Shown piece by piece: positions 1 to 8,729 of a stretch of DNA of 47,512 nucleotides. Location of the stretch: assembly GCA_903835655.1 (NCBI GenBank), contig CAILNT010000024.1, forward strand, positions 1-47,512, read 5' to 3'. Both the position numbers and the translations under genes were made by a program. Within the stretch, counting starts at the first letter, position 1; every line of letters begins with the position of its first letter. The notes under the pieces were generated by a model, which saw only the letters and a program-made list of their open reading frames with translations, was not told where the DNA came from and made no database searches. This DNA is from an uncultured Pseudomonadota bacterium. Its GTDB lineage: Bacteria > Pseudomonadota > Gammaproteobacteria > Burkholderiales > Thiobacillaceae.

Positions 1-6
1 CGATGG

Positions 7-1671
7 TCAATGCAATTCGGCAGGTTGCGGCTGGACGATTTCTCGAATTCTGCCGAAGTCCATGCGTATCACCCGATCGGCGGCATCGAAGTAGCGGTCA
101 TCATGGCTGACCACTACCACGGTGTAGCCACGGGCGCGCAGTTCCGGCAACCACTGCCGATAAAACTGGTCCCTGTGCTCCGGGTCCTGTTCGGCACCGA
201 ATTCATCCAGGACCAGCAGTGGACGCCGTTCCAGATGGGCTACCGCGAGGGCCACACGCTTGCGCTGCCCGGTGGATAACGCCAAGGTCGTGAAGCAGCC
301 GTCATTGTGCCGGAAATCGGTTTTTCCAGCCAAGCCATAGTGATCGAGCAGATCACGCACGGTTTCAACCGGCGTATCGCGCTGCCCCAAGAGTTCCGAG
401 AAAAGAAAGAAATCGTTGAACACACTGGAGAATTGTTCCCGGTAAGCCTGCCGATCGGCTTCTCCGAGTGGTGTGCCGTTGAACAGAATTTGACCCGCAT
501 CGGGGTGGTACAACCCCGTCAGCAAACGCATCAACACCGTTTTCCCCGATCCGTTGCCGCCGACCACGAACACCACCTCTCCGCGTCGCAAGGCAAGATC
601 GATGGGGCCGATGTGGAAGCCGTCGATTTCCTGTCCGGATGCTTTGTCGAAGCGGAAGGTCACTCCGCGCAGTTCCAGGGATTCGAATGGGGGGAGGCCG
701 GGGTGACCCAGGGGGGGCTGGACTTCCTTGGTCGCCGCGGCCTCGTCGAGCAGATGTTGCAGATTGTCCATCGAGACCTGTGTTCTGCCGAAGCTGGCAA
801 AGGCCGAGACGACGCCGCTAAGCGGCCCGATGGTGAACAGGATGGCCGCGAGCAGTTTCATGATGGTGAGGGAATCGACGCCGGCCAGGATCGGCAGCAG
901 CAATGCCGCAGCCGCGATGGTGAGGTACTGGAATAGGTCCGTGGCCATGTTGCCCAGACTGGAGACCCGGGATTCGGCAACGGCCTCATGTAACTGCTGC
1001 TCATTGACGTCGCGGATTTGCTGCCGGTAGTCGGCTTCCTTGGCGCGCGACAGCCGCAACTCCTTGTAGCCCTGAAGATAGGCCAGGTGGTGGGCGTTGT
1101 TGGTGTTGTTCAACTGGTCCAGGCGCCGCCTCCGTTCGGTATTCGTGCGCTCGAAATGCCAGTGCACCTGCACGCCCACGAGGCTGATGAGGAGCGCAGA
1201 CACAAGCCCGATCCACGACAGCCAGCCGATGTAGATGAAGTTGAAGATCAGGGTGACGAGGGCATTGGCGAAGCCCAGCATGACGAAATAGGCGTCGGAA
1301 ACCACCGCGATCGTGTGGGTCAGGTGGTAGTGCAGTTGGGCAGGTTGTTCCCGCTCGATGAAGCGGAGATTGGCACCGCCGATCCGGTCGAGCAGTGCGT
1401 TGCGCAAGCGCATGGCGAGCAGAGTGGCCACCTGGCGCCCGCGCACGCTGGAGAAATAATCAGCGCCCAGAATGGCAGCGATCAACAGCAGGATGCCGGC
1501 CAGGTGATACAGCCCCAGGCCGTCTCGTCCGGCAGAAGCCACCGTGGTGATCAGAGCGAGAAACGAGCTGCGGGCAATGCCAGACACCAGGGAGGCCGTC
1601 AGCAGAAAGGGCCACTGTTGACGATCCTCGGGCGCGGTCGTGGAGCGCAGGGCTTTGGCGAGTTTGATCAC
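7..1671 (-). CDS. Cyclic-peptide-type ABC exporter, fused permease and ATPase
   Basis: A 554-residue half-transporter with an N-terminal membrane domain of about six helices (residues 20-300) and a C-terminal ATPase. Visible motifs are Walker A GGNGSGKT, the signature LSTGQRKR, Walker B LLVLDEFGAEQD and the switch VSHDD. The LSTGQ signature and overall layout match the SyrD/PvdE cyclic-peptide and siderophore exporter family, which moves lipopeptide or peptide precursors across the inner membrane. Its start overlaps the stop of the upstream glycosyltransferase by 4 nt (ATGA), so the two are co-translated. No peptide synthetase lies in the window, so the cargo may instead be a lipid-linked glycan made by the neighbours. 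Family assignment is firm; substrate is inference. Confidence 0.85.
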   Translation of the reverse strand: MIKLAKALRSTTAPEDRQQWPFLLTASLVSGIARSSFLALITTVASAGRDGLGLYHLAGILLLIAAILGADYFSSVRGRQVATLLAMRLRNALLDRIGGANLRFIEREQPAQLHYHLTHTIAVVSDAYFVMLGFANALVTLIFNFIYIGWLSWIGLVSALLISLVGVQVHWHFERTNTERRRRLDQLNNTNNAHHLAYLQGYKELRLSRAKEADYRQQIRDVNEQQLHEAVAESRVSSLGNMATDLFQYLTIAAAALLLPILAGVDSLTIMKLLAAILFTIGPLSGVVSAFASFGRTQVSMDNLQHLLDEAAATKEVQPPLGHPGLPPFESLELRGVTFRFDKASGQEIDGFHIGPIDLALRRGEVVFVVGGNGSGKTVLMRLLTGLYHPDAGQILFNGTPLGEADRQAYREQFSSVFNDFFLFSELLGQRDTPVETVRDLLDHYGLAGKTDFRHNDGCFTTLALSTGQRKRVALAVAHLERRPLLVLDEFGAEQDPEHRDQFYRQWLPELRARGYTVVVVSHDDRYFDAADRVIRMDFGRIREIVQPQPAELH

Positions 1672-3476
1672 GGTTGGAATCCCGATCTGGTTGAAGGGCG
1701 GGGAAGCCCGCTACAGCGCTCCGAAGTCCGGAACAAATCGGTCGACTCTATCCGATCCCTGACATCCCAGGCCAACACGTCTCGGTGCAGGCTGACGTGA
1801 TGAGCCGGATAACGCCGGGCGATGGTCGCGACGGGGTGATCCCCATGAAATGGCGATTCGAGATAGGTGGTTTCGTCGAGTTGGTCGATTTGCATGATCG
1901 CCAGGGATTCTCCGTAGAAATTCGGGTTCACCTGAACCGGTCGCAACCAAGTGTCGCCGTGGCGGAAAACGGCTCCCGCCGCTCTCGGCTGGGGCCGAGT
2001 CCGTGGTTCATGAATAAGTGCGTTGATGGGGTGAGCCGTCCAGTGGTTGGCATTCAGGTCAAAAGACCAGAAGACACCTAGGTGGCGTTCACTCGTGTCG
2101 TTTTCTCGCAGCGAAGTCATCAGCCACCAACGATCTCCATGAAAAAACGCCACGCTGTCAGCGGCGTCCAGGTCATCACGGAGGCGCGCCACCCTACGCC
2201 AGCGGTCCGGAAACCGTTCGCAAAGGTAGAGATCGATGCACCGACCCCGATGGGTTTCCGGAATCATGTACAGCCGGTCGCCCTGTTCCAGTAGAAAGGG
2301 AAAGGAAACATGGTATCGAAAGAAGAGGGGTTCCACCTGGCGTCGTACTCGCAGGTCTTCATCCAGTTCCAGTGCCAGAAGCCGGCCCTGGCTCTTGAGA
2401 TATTGGTAGTCCTCCACCAGAACCCAGACCGTGCCTTCGTGGACCAGGACGAACGGGTCAGCCCAGTAGCTGTGCCAGGGTGGAGTCAGCGCAACCGGCG
2501 CATCCCCGTTGCGCCGTACCATCAGGCGATAGTGGTCATGGGGCAGGCGCAGCAAGCCGTCCAGGCATGGCACCAAGGTGCGCTGAATGCGAAGGTTGGT
2601 CCTGTCCAGGTGTTTGTAGATGCCGTAGCCGAGGCGGACGGGAAAGTCGGCCCAGCGCGGCAGTGTATCGGGGATCTTGTGTCGGGAACTCATCCAGCGC
2701 ACCGGTCTGGGTGAGCTGATGTCGATCTCGCCCGGGTTGAGGGCGAGTTCGCCTCGAAGCTGGGCTTCGAGCAGCAGGATCGAAAGCAATGCCTGTTCCG
2801 GATTGTGCGCGGGAAGGCGCGGCGACCTGGGCGCGATGTGGGCTTCGATCAGCGCATGTCGCCGCCACGCCCTGGCAATGCGTAAAGCCACCGGGTGGGT
2901 GGCATCGAAACCGACCACACCCGCTACCCGCTCCTGTCGATCCAGTATTTCCGGCGAGGCCGCCAAGGCCGCCAGAGTCATCGGGTCACAACGCTCGCTG
3001 ATCGCCGCCTGACCGGCCAGTGTGTAGGTACCGAAACGGCCAAGCGTGGCACTGACCACATTCAGGTCATCGTGCAACAGCGTGGCACTGTCGAGCCAGA
3101 GCACCTGGCCCGAGCATTCATCGAGCAGGTCGGCAATGATGATCGGCTTCCACGCGTAGTGTCCGGAAGCCAGTGCGACGTGTGGCGGGTAGGCGGAAAA
3201 GTCGAAGTCACGCCATTCGCACCATGGGTGGAATCGCGCCAGTGCAAGGCGCTGATCGAGTGATAGACCCAGATCGTAGGCGATGAAGCGATGCCGATGC
3301 TGGAGGTGGTAGCGGGCTGCGGAACGAAGGAAACGATCGATGCAGCGGAAATAACCCTGGCTGGCGCCACTTGCAACGGTCAGTGTTGGAAGAGGGGCAT
3401 TGACCTGGCCTCGATCCACTAAAGATTCGGGCGTAGGCGATCTCGTTATTGGGCACTGCATTCTCTTGGCGATCAC
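1668..3476 (-). CDS. Two-domain glycosyltransferase with C-terminal beta-propeller
   Basis: 602 residues. Residues about 30-250 look like a GT-A nucleotide-sugar transferase, with a Rossmann-like start and the segment VLWLDSATLLHDD as a possible metal-binding motif. Residues about 300-580 contain the repeated W/DPF, VEDY and IPET blades typical of the propeller domain found in plant glucosamine inositolphosphorylceramide transferases (GINT1_N-like). The start is a GTG that overlaps the upstream stop by 4 nt; an ATG at 3461 is the alternative. It is coupled to the exporter downstream and the 866-residue glycosyltransferase upstream. The likely job is adding a sugar to a lipid- or phosphate-linked acceptor. 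Domain assignments come from pattern recognition only. Confidence 0.6.
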   Translation of the reverse strand: MIAKRMQCPITRSPTPESLVDRGQVNAPLPTLTVASGASQGYFRCIDRFLRSAARYHLQHRHRFIAYDLGLSLDQRLALARFHPWCEWRDFDFSAYPPHVALASGHYAWKPIIIADLLDECSGQVLWLDSATLLHDDLNVVSATLGRFGTYTLAGQAAISERCDPMTLAALAASPEILDRQERVAGVVGFDATHPVALRIARAWRRHALIEAHIAPRSPRLPAHNPEQALLSILLLEAQLRGELALNPGEIDISSPRPVRWMSSRHKIPDTLPRWADFPVRLGYGIYKHLDRTNLRIQRTLVPCLDGLLRLPHDHYRLMVRRNGDAPVALTPPWHSYWADPFVLVHEGTVWVLVEDYQYLKSQGRLLALELDEDLRVRRQVEPLFFRYHVSFPFLLEQGDRLYMIPETHRGRCIDLYLCERFPDRWRRVARLRDDLDAADSVAFFHGDRWWLMTSLRENDTSERHLGVFWSFDLNANHWTAHPINALIHEPRTRPQPRAAGAVFRHGDTWLRPVQVNPNFYGESLAIMQIDQLDETTYLESPFHGDHPVATIARRYPAHHVSLHRDVLAWDVRDRIESTDLFRTSERCSGLPRPSTRSGFQP

Positions 3477-6073
3477 TCAATGAAACCCAAGGTTCGTAAC
3501 CTGTTCGCATAGCGTTTTCCGATGGCTTCCGGGCTGTGGTTACCTTGGATGTACTCGTGGGCCTTGGCGCCGAGGTCGTTCCTGTAGGCGGTATCGGTGA
3601 CAACTTTGCGCATGTGCCACGCGGCGTGGTCAACGTCCGGCTGTGCCCAGGCCTGGCCTTCCTGATGGAAAACAAATTCACCCTTCTGGACGGGAACCAG
3701 TTCATAGTCGACCAGGCATGCGTTGTCGGAGTGGGTGAAATCGGTATTCCCAGAGTAGTTGGTTACAACGACGGGTTTGCCCAGATACATCGCCTCCGCC
3801 ATGACGAGACCGAAGCCCTCGGCGCGATGCAGGGATACCAGGCAATCACATGCGTCGATCATGGCCAGGACTTCAAGTCTATCCATCCTGAGATTCATGA
3901 CGATGATCCGGGTATCGCCTTCCATCAGACCGGTCAGCTTGGCCCAGGGTGCGCCCTTTGTATCGGCATTCATGGTCTTGAGCACCAGGCGCACGTCAGG
4001 ATCATTCGGGAATGCGAGTTTGAAGGCGCGGACGGCATCGAAGGGGTTTTTGCGGGAAAACAGCGAATGCGAATCGAAAAGGGTAAGAAAAAAAAAGACA
4101 TCCTTCGGCAAACCCCACCGCGCTCTAGTCATACGCTCGAATTTCGGCAGTGCGATGCATTGCGGCATATGGATCACGGGTAATCTGGACTTGGCGGCAA
4201 AGGATTCCTGCACGAACTGCGACATGGCCCAAATTTCGTCGATCATGCCCATGGTGGGCAGCCATGCATCGGGACATTCATTGAGTTCCCAGGCCCAGTA
4301 ACCGATGTTGTACTTGCCCCCGAAATATTCGTCACCGAGGGAGGCATAGGCGGCCAGCATCTGATCGGCGTTGACATGGAAAATGTTCGCCATGTGAGGA
4401 TTCATGTTCGTAACGGTACCTCGCCAAGTCCGTGCCGGGTTTCGAGGAGAATCCGGGGGGGCGACATCGGTTATGGATATCGATATGGCGGCCTTGTTGC
4501 ATGCTGTTGCGGCAAGGCGCAATTGCTCCCCCATGCCAAACTCTCCGTACGGATAACCGATCAAATTCGCACCTGGTTTGCCGTGTGGGGAGATGCGTGG
4601 TGCCACCAGATTGGATGCCTGGGATTTCAAGGGGACATGTGGCGTAATGCCGTATTCGCTTTCGGCGCATGCCTGGAACCACTCGATGAAGGCACGGCAA
4701 TCCCCCGGCTGATCGATCTTATAGAGTCGTTTCAGGTCGGGATGCATGGACCAAATCATATACATCAGGGAACTGACATAGATATCGTCAAGGGGCTGGG
4801 GAATGGTGGCTGGTCCGGAAAAAAGCCAGTACAACTTGGTTACCCCAAAGTCGTGTCCTGTCCACTGGAGCAGCTTGTACCAATAGCGATTGGTCAGATA
4901 TTGGTAGCGCAGTGGCAATCTCCGCCATATGGCATTCAGCACATAGTCGTCCAGGCGCTGCAGGAGGCGGTATGACCGAGGCTCTCTGCGAGTCCCACTT
5001 TCGAAAACTTGATGAGTATCCTGCGTCATCTGGATGATCGGGTGTTTCCGATCATGCTGGACAGGCATCTGGAGTCGAGTGACGACTTCGTCGGCGATGC
5101 CTGCGCTAAGGTATTGCGGTCTGGGGAAGGTCAGGCGATATCGTCTCCTGGTTTCGGCATCCAGTCGCCTCGAAGAGCAGGTTCGAGCGAAGGAATACGG
5201 CCAATGTCTGGTTTGGCTCAAGCCAGCGGCGCTCAGGTCCGATCGGTATTCATTACACAGGGCGGTCGCCTCGGCAAGGCATTCAATGCCGGCGTGGCAA
5301 TGAAAGCCGGGCAAGTCATTCGAATCGTCCTCGAACGGGTCGCTGAAATCGAAAAACCGTAGCGGCTCTCCGCCTGACTGCCAATGTCCGGCTTTGCTCA
5401 GCGAGAGCGGGTGTTGTACCAGATTGCAACACGTCGCGCCATAACCGGAATCCCTCAGGATGGACAGACGTTCCACATAACAAGGCGCCAGGTCACACCA
5501 GCGCTGATCCATATGTGGATCGCTCTTGTCGTTGGCGCAATGCAGCAGTTGCTGTCCCCACCAATCGATGAAGCGATTGGCCTCGGTGCATCGCTTCGCC
5601 GCCATGAAACCGAGATTGAATACCCCGGAGTCCAGGAATCGCTGGCCGTCATGATCCACTCCACTTTCGAGAGGTGCGGTGGCGTGCGGCGTCAGTACGA
5701 TCGCAGTACCCGATTGGAGGAGAGCTTCGAGTTGGTCGAGCCTTGAATAGACCTTGATATTTGCTTCGAAAAATACCGCGACTTCGGCTTCCTGTCTCGC
5801 CATAATCCATTGGAATGCAAAGGGCTTCAATGCCGCCGTCAACCCGGCTACATCATGGCGCAGGGTCAAGTCCAGAAAGGTTGGAATACCCAATTCCGAG
5901 GCCGGAAAAATGTGGAATTCTTCCTGATCTGGTTCGAAATGACCGTCCGGGCGGTCGATAAGGATCAGGATCGTGGTGTAATCGGGATGCCATTTTTTTA
6001 CCGAGGCGAAAAGTACCCGCACACCAGCGAGTTGATTTTTGGGCGCGATCGTGAATACAACGACGTTTTGCAT
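3473..6073 (-). CDS. Bifunctional glycosyltransferase (GT-A domain plus GT4-like domain)
   Basis: 866 residues. Residues 1-330 resemble a GT8-like nucleotide-sugar transferase (opening VVVFTIAPKN, then LDSGVFNLGFM). Residues about 370-470 form an alpha-helical linker, and 490-866 form a GT-B domain of the GT4 type with GYPYGEFGMGEQ, the donor-site region SLHRAEGFGLVMAEAM and GKPVVVTNYSGN. Such dual enzymes build alternating linkages in capsule or O-antigen chains. No good ribosome-binding site precedes the ATG; the upstream stretch is AT-rich. The gene is followed with a 4-nt overlap by the propeller-type glycosyltransferase. Base composition from here to about 7000 is visibly more AT-rich than the rest of the window, suggesting transfer. 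Confidence 0.8.
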   Translation of the reverse strand: MQNVVVFTIAPKNQLAGVRVLFASVKKWHPDYTTILILIDRPDGHFEPDQEEFHIFPASELGIPTFLDLTLRHDVAGLTAALKPFAFQWIMARQEAEVAVFFEANIKVYSRLDQLEALLQSGTAIVLTPHATAPLESGVDHDGQRFLDSGVFNLGFMAAKRCTEANRFIDWWGQQLLHCANDKSDPHMDQRWCDLAPCYVERLSILRDSGYGATCCNLVQHPLSLSKAGHWQSGGEPLRFFDFSDPFEDDSNDLPGFHCHAGIECLAEATALCNEYRSDLSAAGLSQTRHWPYSFARTCSSRRLDAETRRRYRLTFPRPQYLSAGIADEVVTRLQMPVQHDRKHPIIQMTQDTHQVFESGTRREPRSYRLLQRLDDYVLNAIWRRLPLRYQYLTNRYWYKLLQWTGHDFGVTKLYWLFSGPATIPQPLDDIYVSSLMYMIWSMHPDLKRLYKIDQPGDCRAFIEWFQACAESEYGITPHVPLKSQASNLVAPRISPHGKPGANLIGYPYGEFGMGEQLRLAATACNKAAISISITDVAPPDSPRNPARTWRGTVTNMNPHMANIFHVNADQMLAAYASLGDEYFGGKYNIGYWAWELNECPDAWLPTMGMIDEIWAMSQFVQESFAAKSRLPVIHMPQCIALPKFERMTRARWGLPKDVFFFLTLFDSHSLFSRKNPFDAVRAFKLAFPNDPDVRLVLKTMNADTKGAPWAKLTGLMEGDTRIIVMNLRMDRLEVLAMIDACDCLVSLHRAEGFGLVMAEAMYLGKPVVVTNYSGNTDFTHSDNACLVDYELVPVQKGEFVFHQEGQAWAQPDVDHAAWHMRKVVTDTAYRNDLGAKAHEYIQGNHSPEAIGKRYANRLRTLGFIE

Positions 6074-6149
6074 GCGCGTTATCGCTATTATTATTGAGGG
6101 AAGATCGTTGTGCCTGGGCTGGGATTCCGCATTGCGGTCGCTTATAATG

Positions 6150-6944
6150 TCAAGTCTGTCGGTCAGCGTTCACCGGAAAAAACATGCTGAATAAGGATTT
6201 ATTTTTGCCGGATTCGACTGTAGATTCTTCATTCTGGGCGTAGACTTCCATTTCGTGCCAGAACGTGTTGTAGTTGTTGGTGCCCCTGGCGTCAAACTTG
6301 GTGAGGTCGCCGCCTTCGGCGGGTTTGCTCCATGCCAGGATCATTCCATCGGGCAGGACAAATGCACGGTTTTTTTTCTCGTGGTTGGGGGTCAGTTCCA
6401 AGACGTCGCCGTAAATGAAGTCACTGCGGCCGCCATGAATAGCCAGGGCCTGTCCGAGCAGGGTTGGCCCGGTTGGACAAAGTGGGGTGATTCCGTAGTA
6501 ATCTGTCTTGCAGTTGTGCACGATATTCGCGATGGCTGTTTGCAGCGCATGATTGTCCGGCCGCGAGTATAAAATTGTATTGCTGCAGGCCCAGCTGGTC
6601 AATGAACAGCGTTGTATGTCCCTGAAGGCCAGGAAGGTAATATCTTCGTCAGGATGAAATGTGTTGATGCAGCGGATGGAAATGTCGAAATACCAGCCAC
6701 CGATCGCATTCAGCAGGCAATAGCGGCCGAGGTCCGCCTTGTAGGCATAGGGGCGCAGTTTGTCGAATGCCCAGGTCACTTCGGAGTCGTAATGCTGGCT
6801 GATGAATGCCCGCAGTGTTTCGCGGTTGAAGAGTGTGTGGTGTGCGTTGGGAAACGCCGCGCGAATCGTGTTGCTGGCACTTTCGAGTGCCGGGGGCAAT
6901 CTATTCTCGGGCGCGTCCGCGATGAAGATTTGTGAGATGTGCAT
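6150..6944 (-). CDS. OCH1/capsule-type glycosyltransferase (Gly_transf_sug family)
   Basis: About 264 residues from the chosen ATG. The segments FDKLRPYAYKADLGRYCLLN and GGWYFDIS match the DXD sugar-binding family (PF04488) of capsular and OCH1-like transferases. The usual GGxYxDxD motif here reads DIS, so its second acidic residue is missing. I placed the start at 6944 because family members begin just before a QIF/QIW segment and because the restored DUF4833 frame ends at 6961. ATGs at 7013 and 7019 are alternatives; the one at 7013 has GGAG at 7-nt spacing, but that lies inside the upstream coding frame. AT-rich compared with its neighbours. It probably adds a sugar to the same glycan as the two downstream transferases. 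Confidence 0.75.
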   Translation of the reverse strand: MHISQIFIADAPENRLPPALESASNTIRAAFPNAHHTLFNRETLRAFISQHYDSEVTWAFDKLRPYAYKADLGRYCLLNAIGGWYFDISIRCINTFHPDEDITFLAFRDIQRCSLTSWACSNTILYSRPDNHALQTAIANIVHNCKTDYYGITPLCPTGPTLLGQALAIHGGRSDFIYGDVLELTPNHEKKNRAFVLPDGMILAWSKPAEGGDLTKFDARGTNNYNTFWHEMEVYAQNEESTVESGKNKSLFSMFFPVNADRQT

Positions 6945-6960
6945 AGGCCTGTCTGGGAGC

Positions 6961-7436
6961 TTATGTATTGGATGGATTGCTTCTCTTGCCTGCAATGTCC
7001 CGGAAAACATCATAGGCATGCTCCGGTTTTACCCACGGGCCCAGGATGTTCATCCTGGCCTCGGCGCGGCACCCGGAATCCGTTCTGGCCAGTTCGACCC
7101 TGATGGGCCGGGAGGTGTCGCCAGCGATGGTGAAGATGATTGCGCTACCTTGTAGCTGTTGGATGGCGACCCCGTAGGCGAATTTTTTTCAGCCCAATTC
7201 AGTTCGCGCCGGTATTCGAGCCGATCCGTGCGCCGTATCCAATACGTGTGGACCGGTTCCGGGGCGAGCTCGCAGTCTTCGCTGGTCTGGGCAGCGTAAT
7301 GGACTTCGTTGCTGCTGTCGCTCTTGGCAAAATGAAACAGGGTTTGTGTCGCCGCTGCCCCGTTACCCGCCAGCGCAGGGGATGTCGTGGCCAGTGCTGT
7401 GACGAGCCAGGAAAGGGTCCGGCCTGGGTTTCTCAC
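6961..7436 (-). pseudogene. DUF4833-like exported protein, frameshifted at a seven-A run
   Basis: From the GTG at 7436, with GGAG 6 nt upstream, the frame gives a signal peptide (cleavage near SPALA/GN) followed by LFHFAKSDSSNEVHYAA and VHTYWIRRTD, which resemble DUF4833 proteins. At 7183-7189 there is a run of seven A on the coding strand. The uninterrupted frame then continues as low-complexity Ser/Pro-rich sequence to 7050. Moving to the other frame yields FAYGVAIQQLQGSAIIFTIA and NILGPWVKPEHAYDVF, ending in TAA at 6961, which is what the family should look like. One extra A would restore a 158-residue protein. It could be a real disruption, a slippage site or a sequencing error. Family name moderately sure; frameshift very clear. 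Confidence 0.7.
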
Positions 7437-7463
7437 GACTTTCTCCGCACCCGGAGCAAAGGA

Positions 7464-8729
7464 TCAGGGCTGGCGCTGGCGGCGGAACGCCAGCACCGCG
7501 TTGCTGCCGCCGAAGGCGAAGGAGTTGCACAGCGCGGCTTCGAGCGGTACGTCGCGCAGCGGGCCGCCGACGACGTGGCGCACGCCGGCGCACGCCGGGT
7601 CGATGTCGTCGAGATGGGCCGTGGGGGGGATGGCCTGGTGATACAGTGACAGTATGGTAGCGATGGATTCGATGACCCCCGTGGCGCCCAGCATGTGGCC
7701 GTGCATGGACTTGGTGGCGCTCACCGGCAGCGCCTCGGCATGGTCGCCGAACACCTCGCGGATCGCCGCGATCTCGATCGGGTCGCCTTCGCGGGTGGCG
7801 GTGCCGTGGGCGTTGACGTAGCCGATCTGAGCCGGGGCGAGATCGGCATCGGCCAGGGCGATCCGCATCGCGCGGACTTGCCCGTCGAGATTGGGACGGA
7901 CCAGGTGGCTGTGGTCGCAGGTGGCGCCGAAGCTGGCCAGTTCCGCGTAGATGCGGGCACCGCGCGCCACCGCCCGGTCCCAGTCTTCCAGGATGAAGGC
8001 GCCGCCGCCCTCGCCCAGTACCAGGCCCTGGCGCTGCCTATGGAAGGGGCGGCAGGCGTGCGCGGCAGTTTCCTCGTTGCCGTCGGCCAACACCCGCATG
8101 GCCTGCCAGGCGCGCAGTACGCCGTAGGACAGTGTGGCGTCGGAGCCACCGGCCACCACCACGCTGCATTCGCCGGAACGCACCCTGCGGAAGCCCTCAC
8201 CGATGGCGACCGTGGAGGATGAGCAGGCCACCGAAAAGGTGTGGCAGGGACCGGCCAGGCCCAGTTGCATCGCGATATGGGAGGCGCAGGCGTTGTTCAT
8301 GCCCATGATCACGCCCAGGGGGGAGATGCGGCCCGGCGGGCGTTGCAGATAGATGTTGCGGTAGCCGTCCTCGAAGGTCTGGGTGCCGCCCAGGGAGGTA
8401 CCCCAGGAAACCCCGCCGTCGCGCTGGTCGCCGGCGGCATCCACCGGCAACCCGGCATCGCGCCAGGCGGCCAGGGCTGAAGCGGTGCCGAGCTGGCTGT
8501 AGCGGTCCATCATGCGCGCCAGTGAGGCACCCAGGGCTGCTGAGGCATCGAAATCGAGACAGGGCGCGGCTGGCAGGCTGATCGGTACCGGTTCGTTTTC
8601 CTTGCTGTAGAGGCGGATGCCCGATTCGCCAGCCAGCAGCCGAGAGAAGAATATATCCGGATCGCAGCCGAACTGGCTGACGATACCGATGCCGGTAACG
8701 GCGACGCGTCGCTGGGTGGGGGCGGTCAG
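7464..8729 (-). CDS. Beta-ketoacyl-ACP synthase (KAS II/FabF-like), CTG start
   Basis: Condenses an acyl group with malonyl-ACP. Catalytic residues are intact: Cys in VACSSSTVAIGEG (about residue 169), His in NAHGTATREGD and His in KSMHGHMLGATG. The first ATG in frame, at 8513, would remove 72 residues including the conserved opening RRVAVTGIGIVSQFG, which is encoded without stops between 8514 and 8729. No ATG, GTG or TTG exists in that stretch. The best start is CTG at 8729, overlapping the ACP stop as CTGA and preceded by a G-rich run that could act as ribosome-binding site. Full length is then 421 residues, normal for the family. Paired with the ACP gene just upstream, it suggests a dedicated acyl chain for this locus. 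Confidence 0.85.
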   Translation of the reverse strand: MTAPTQRRVAVTGIGIVSQFGCDPDIFFSRLLAGESGIRLYSKENEPVPISLPAAPCLDFDASAALGASLARMMDRYSQLGTASALAAWRDAGLPVDAAGDQRDGGVSWGTSLGGTQTFEDGYRNIYLQRPPGRISPLGVIMGMNNACASHIAMQLGLAGPCHTFSVACSSSTVAIGEGFRRVRSGECSVVVAGGSDATLSYGVLRAWQAMRVLADGNEETAAHACRPFHRQRQGLVLGEGGGAFILEDWDRAVARGARIYAELASFGATCDHSHLVRPNLDGQVRAMRIALADADLAPAQIGYVNAHGTATREGDPIEIAAIREVFGDHAEALPVSATKSMHGHMLGATGVIESIATILSLYHQAIPPTAHLDDIDPACAGVRHVVGGPLRDVPLEAALCNSFAFGGSNAVLAFRRQRQP

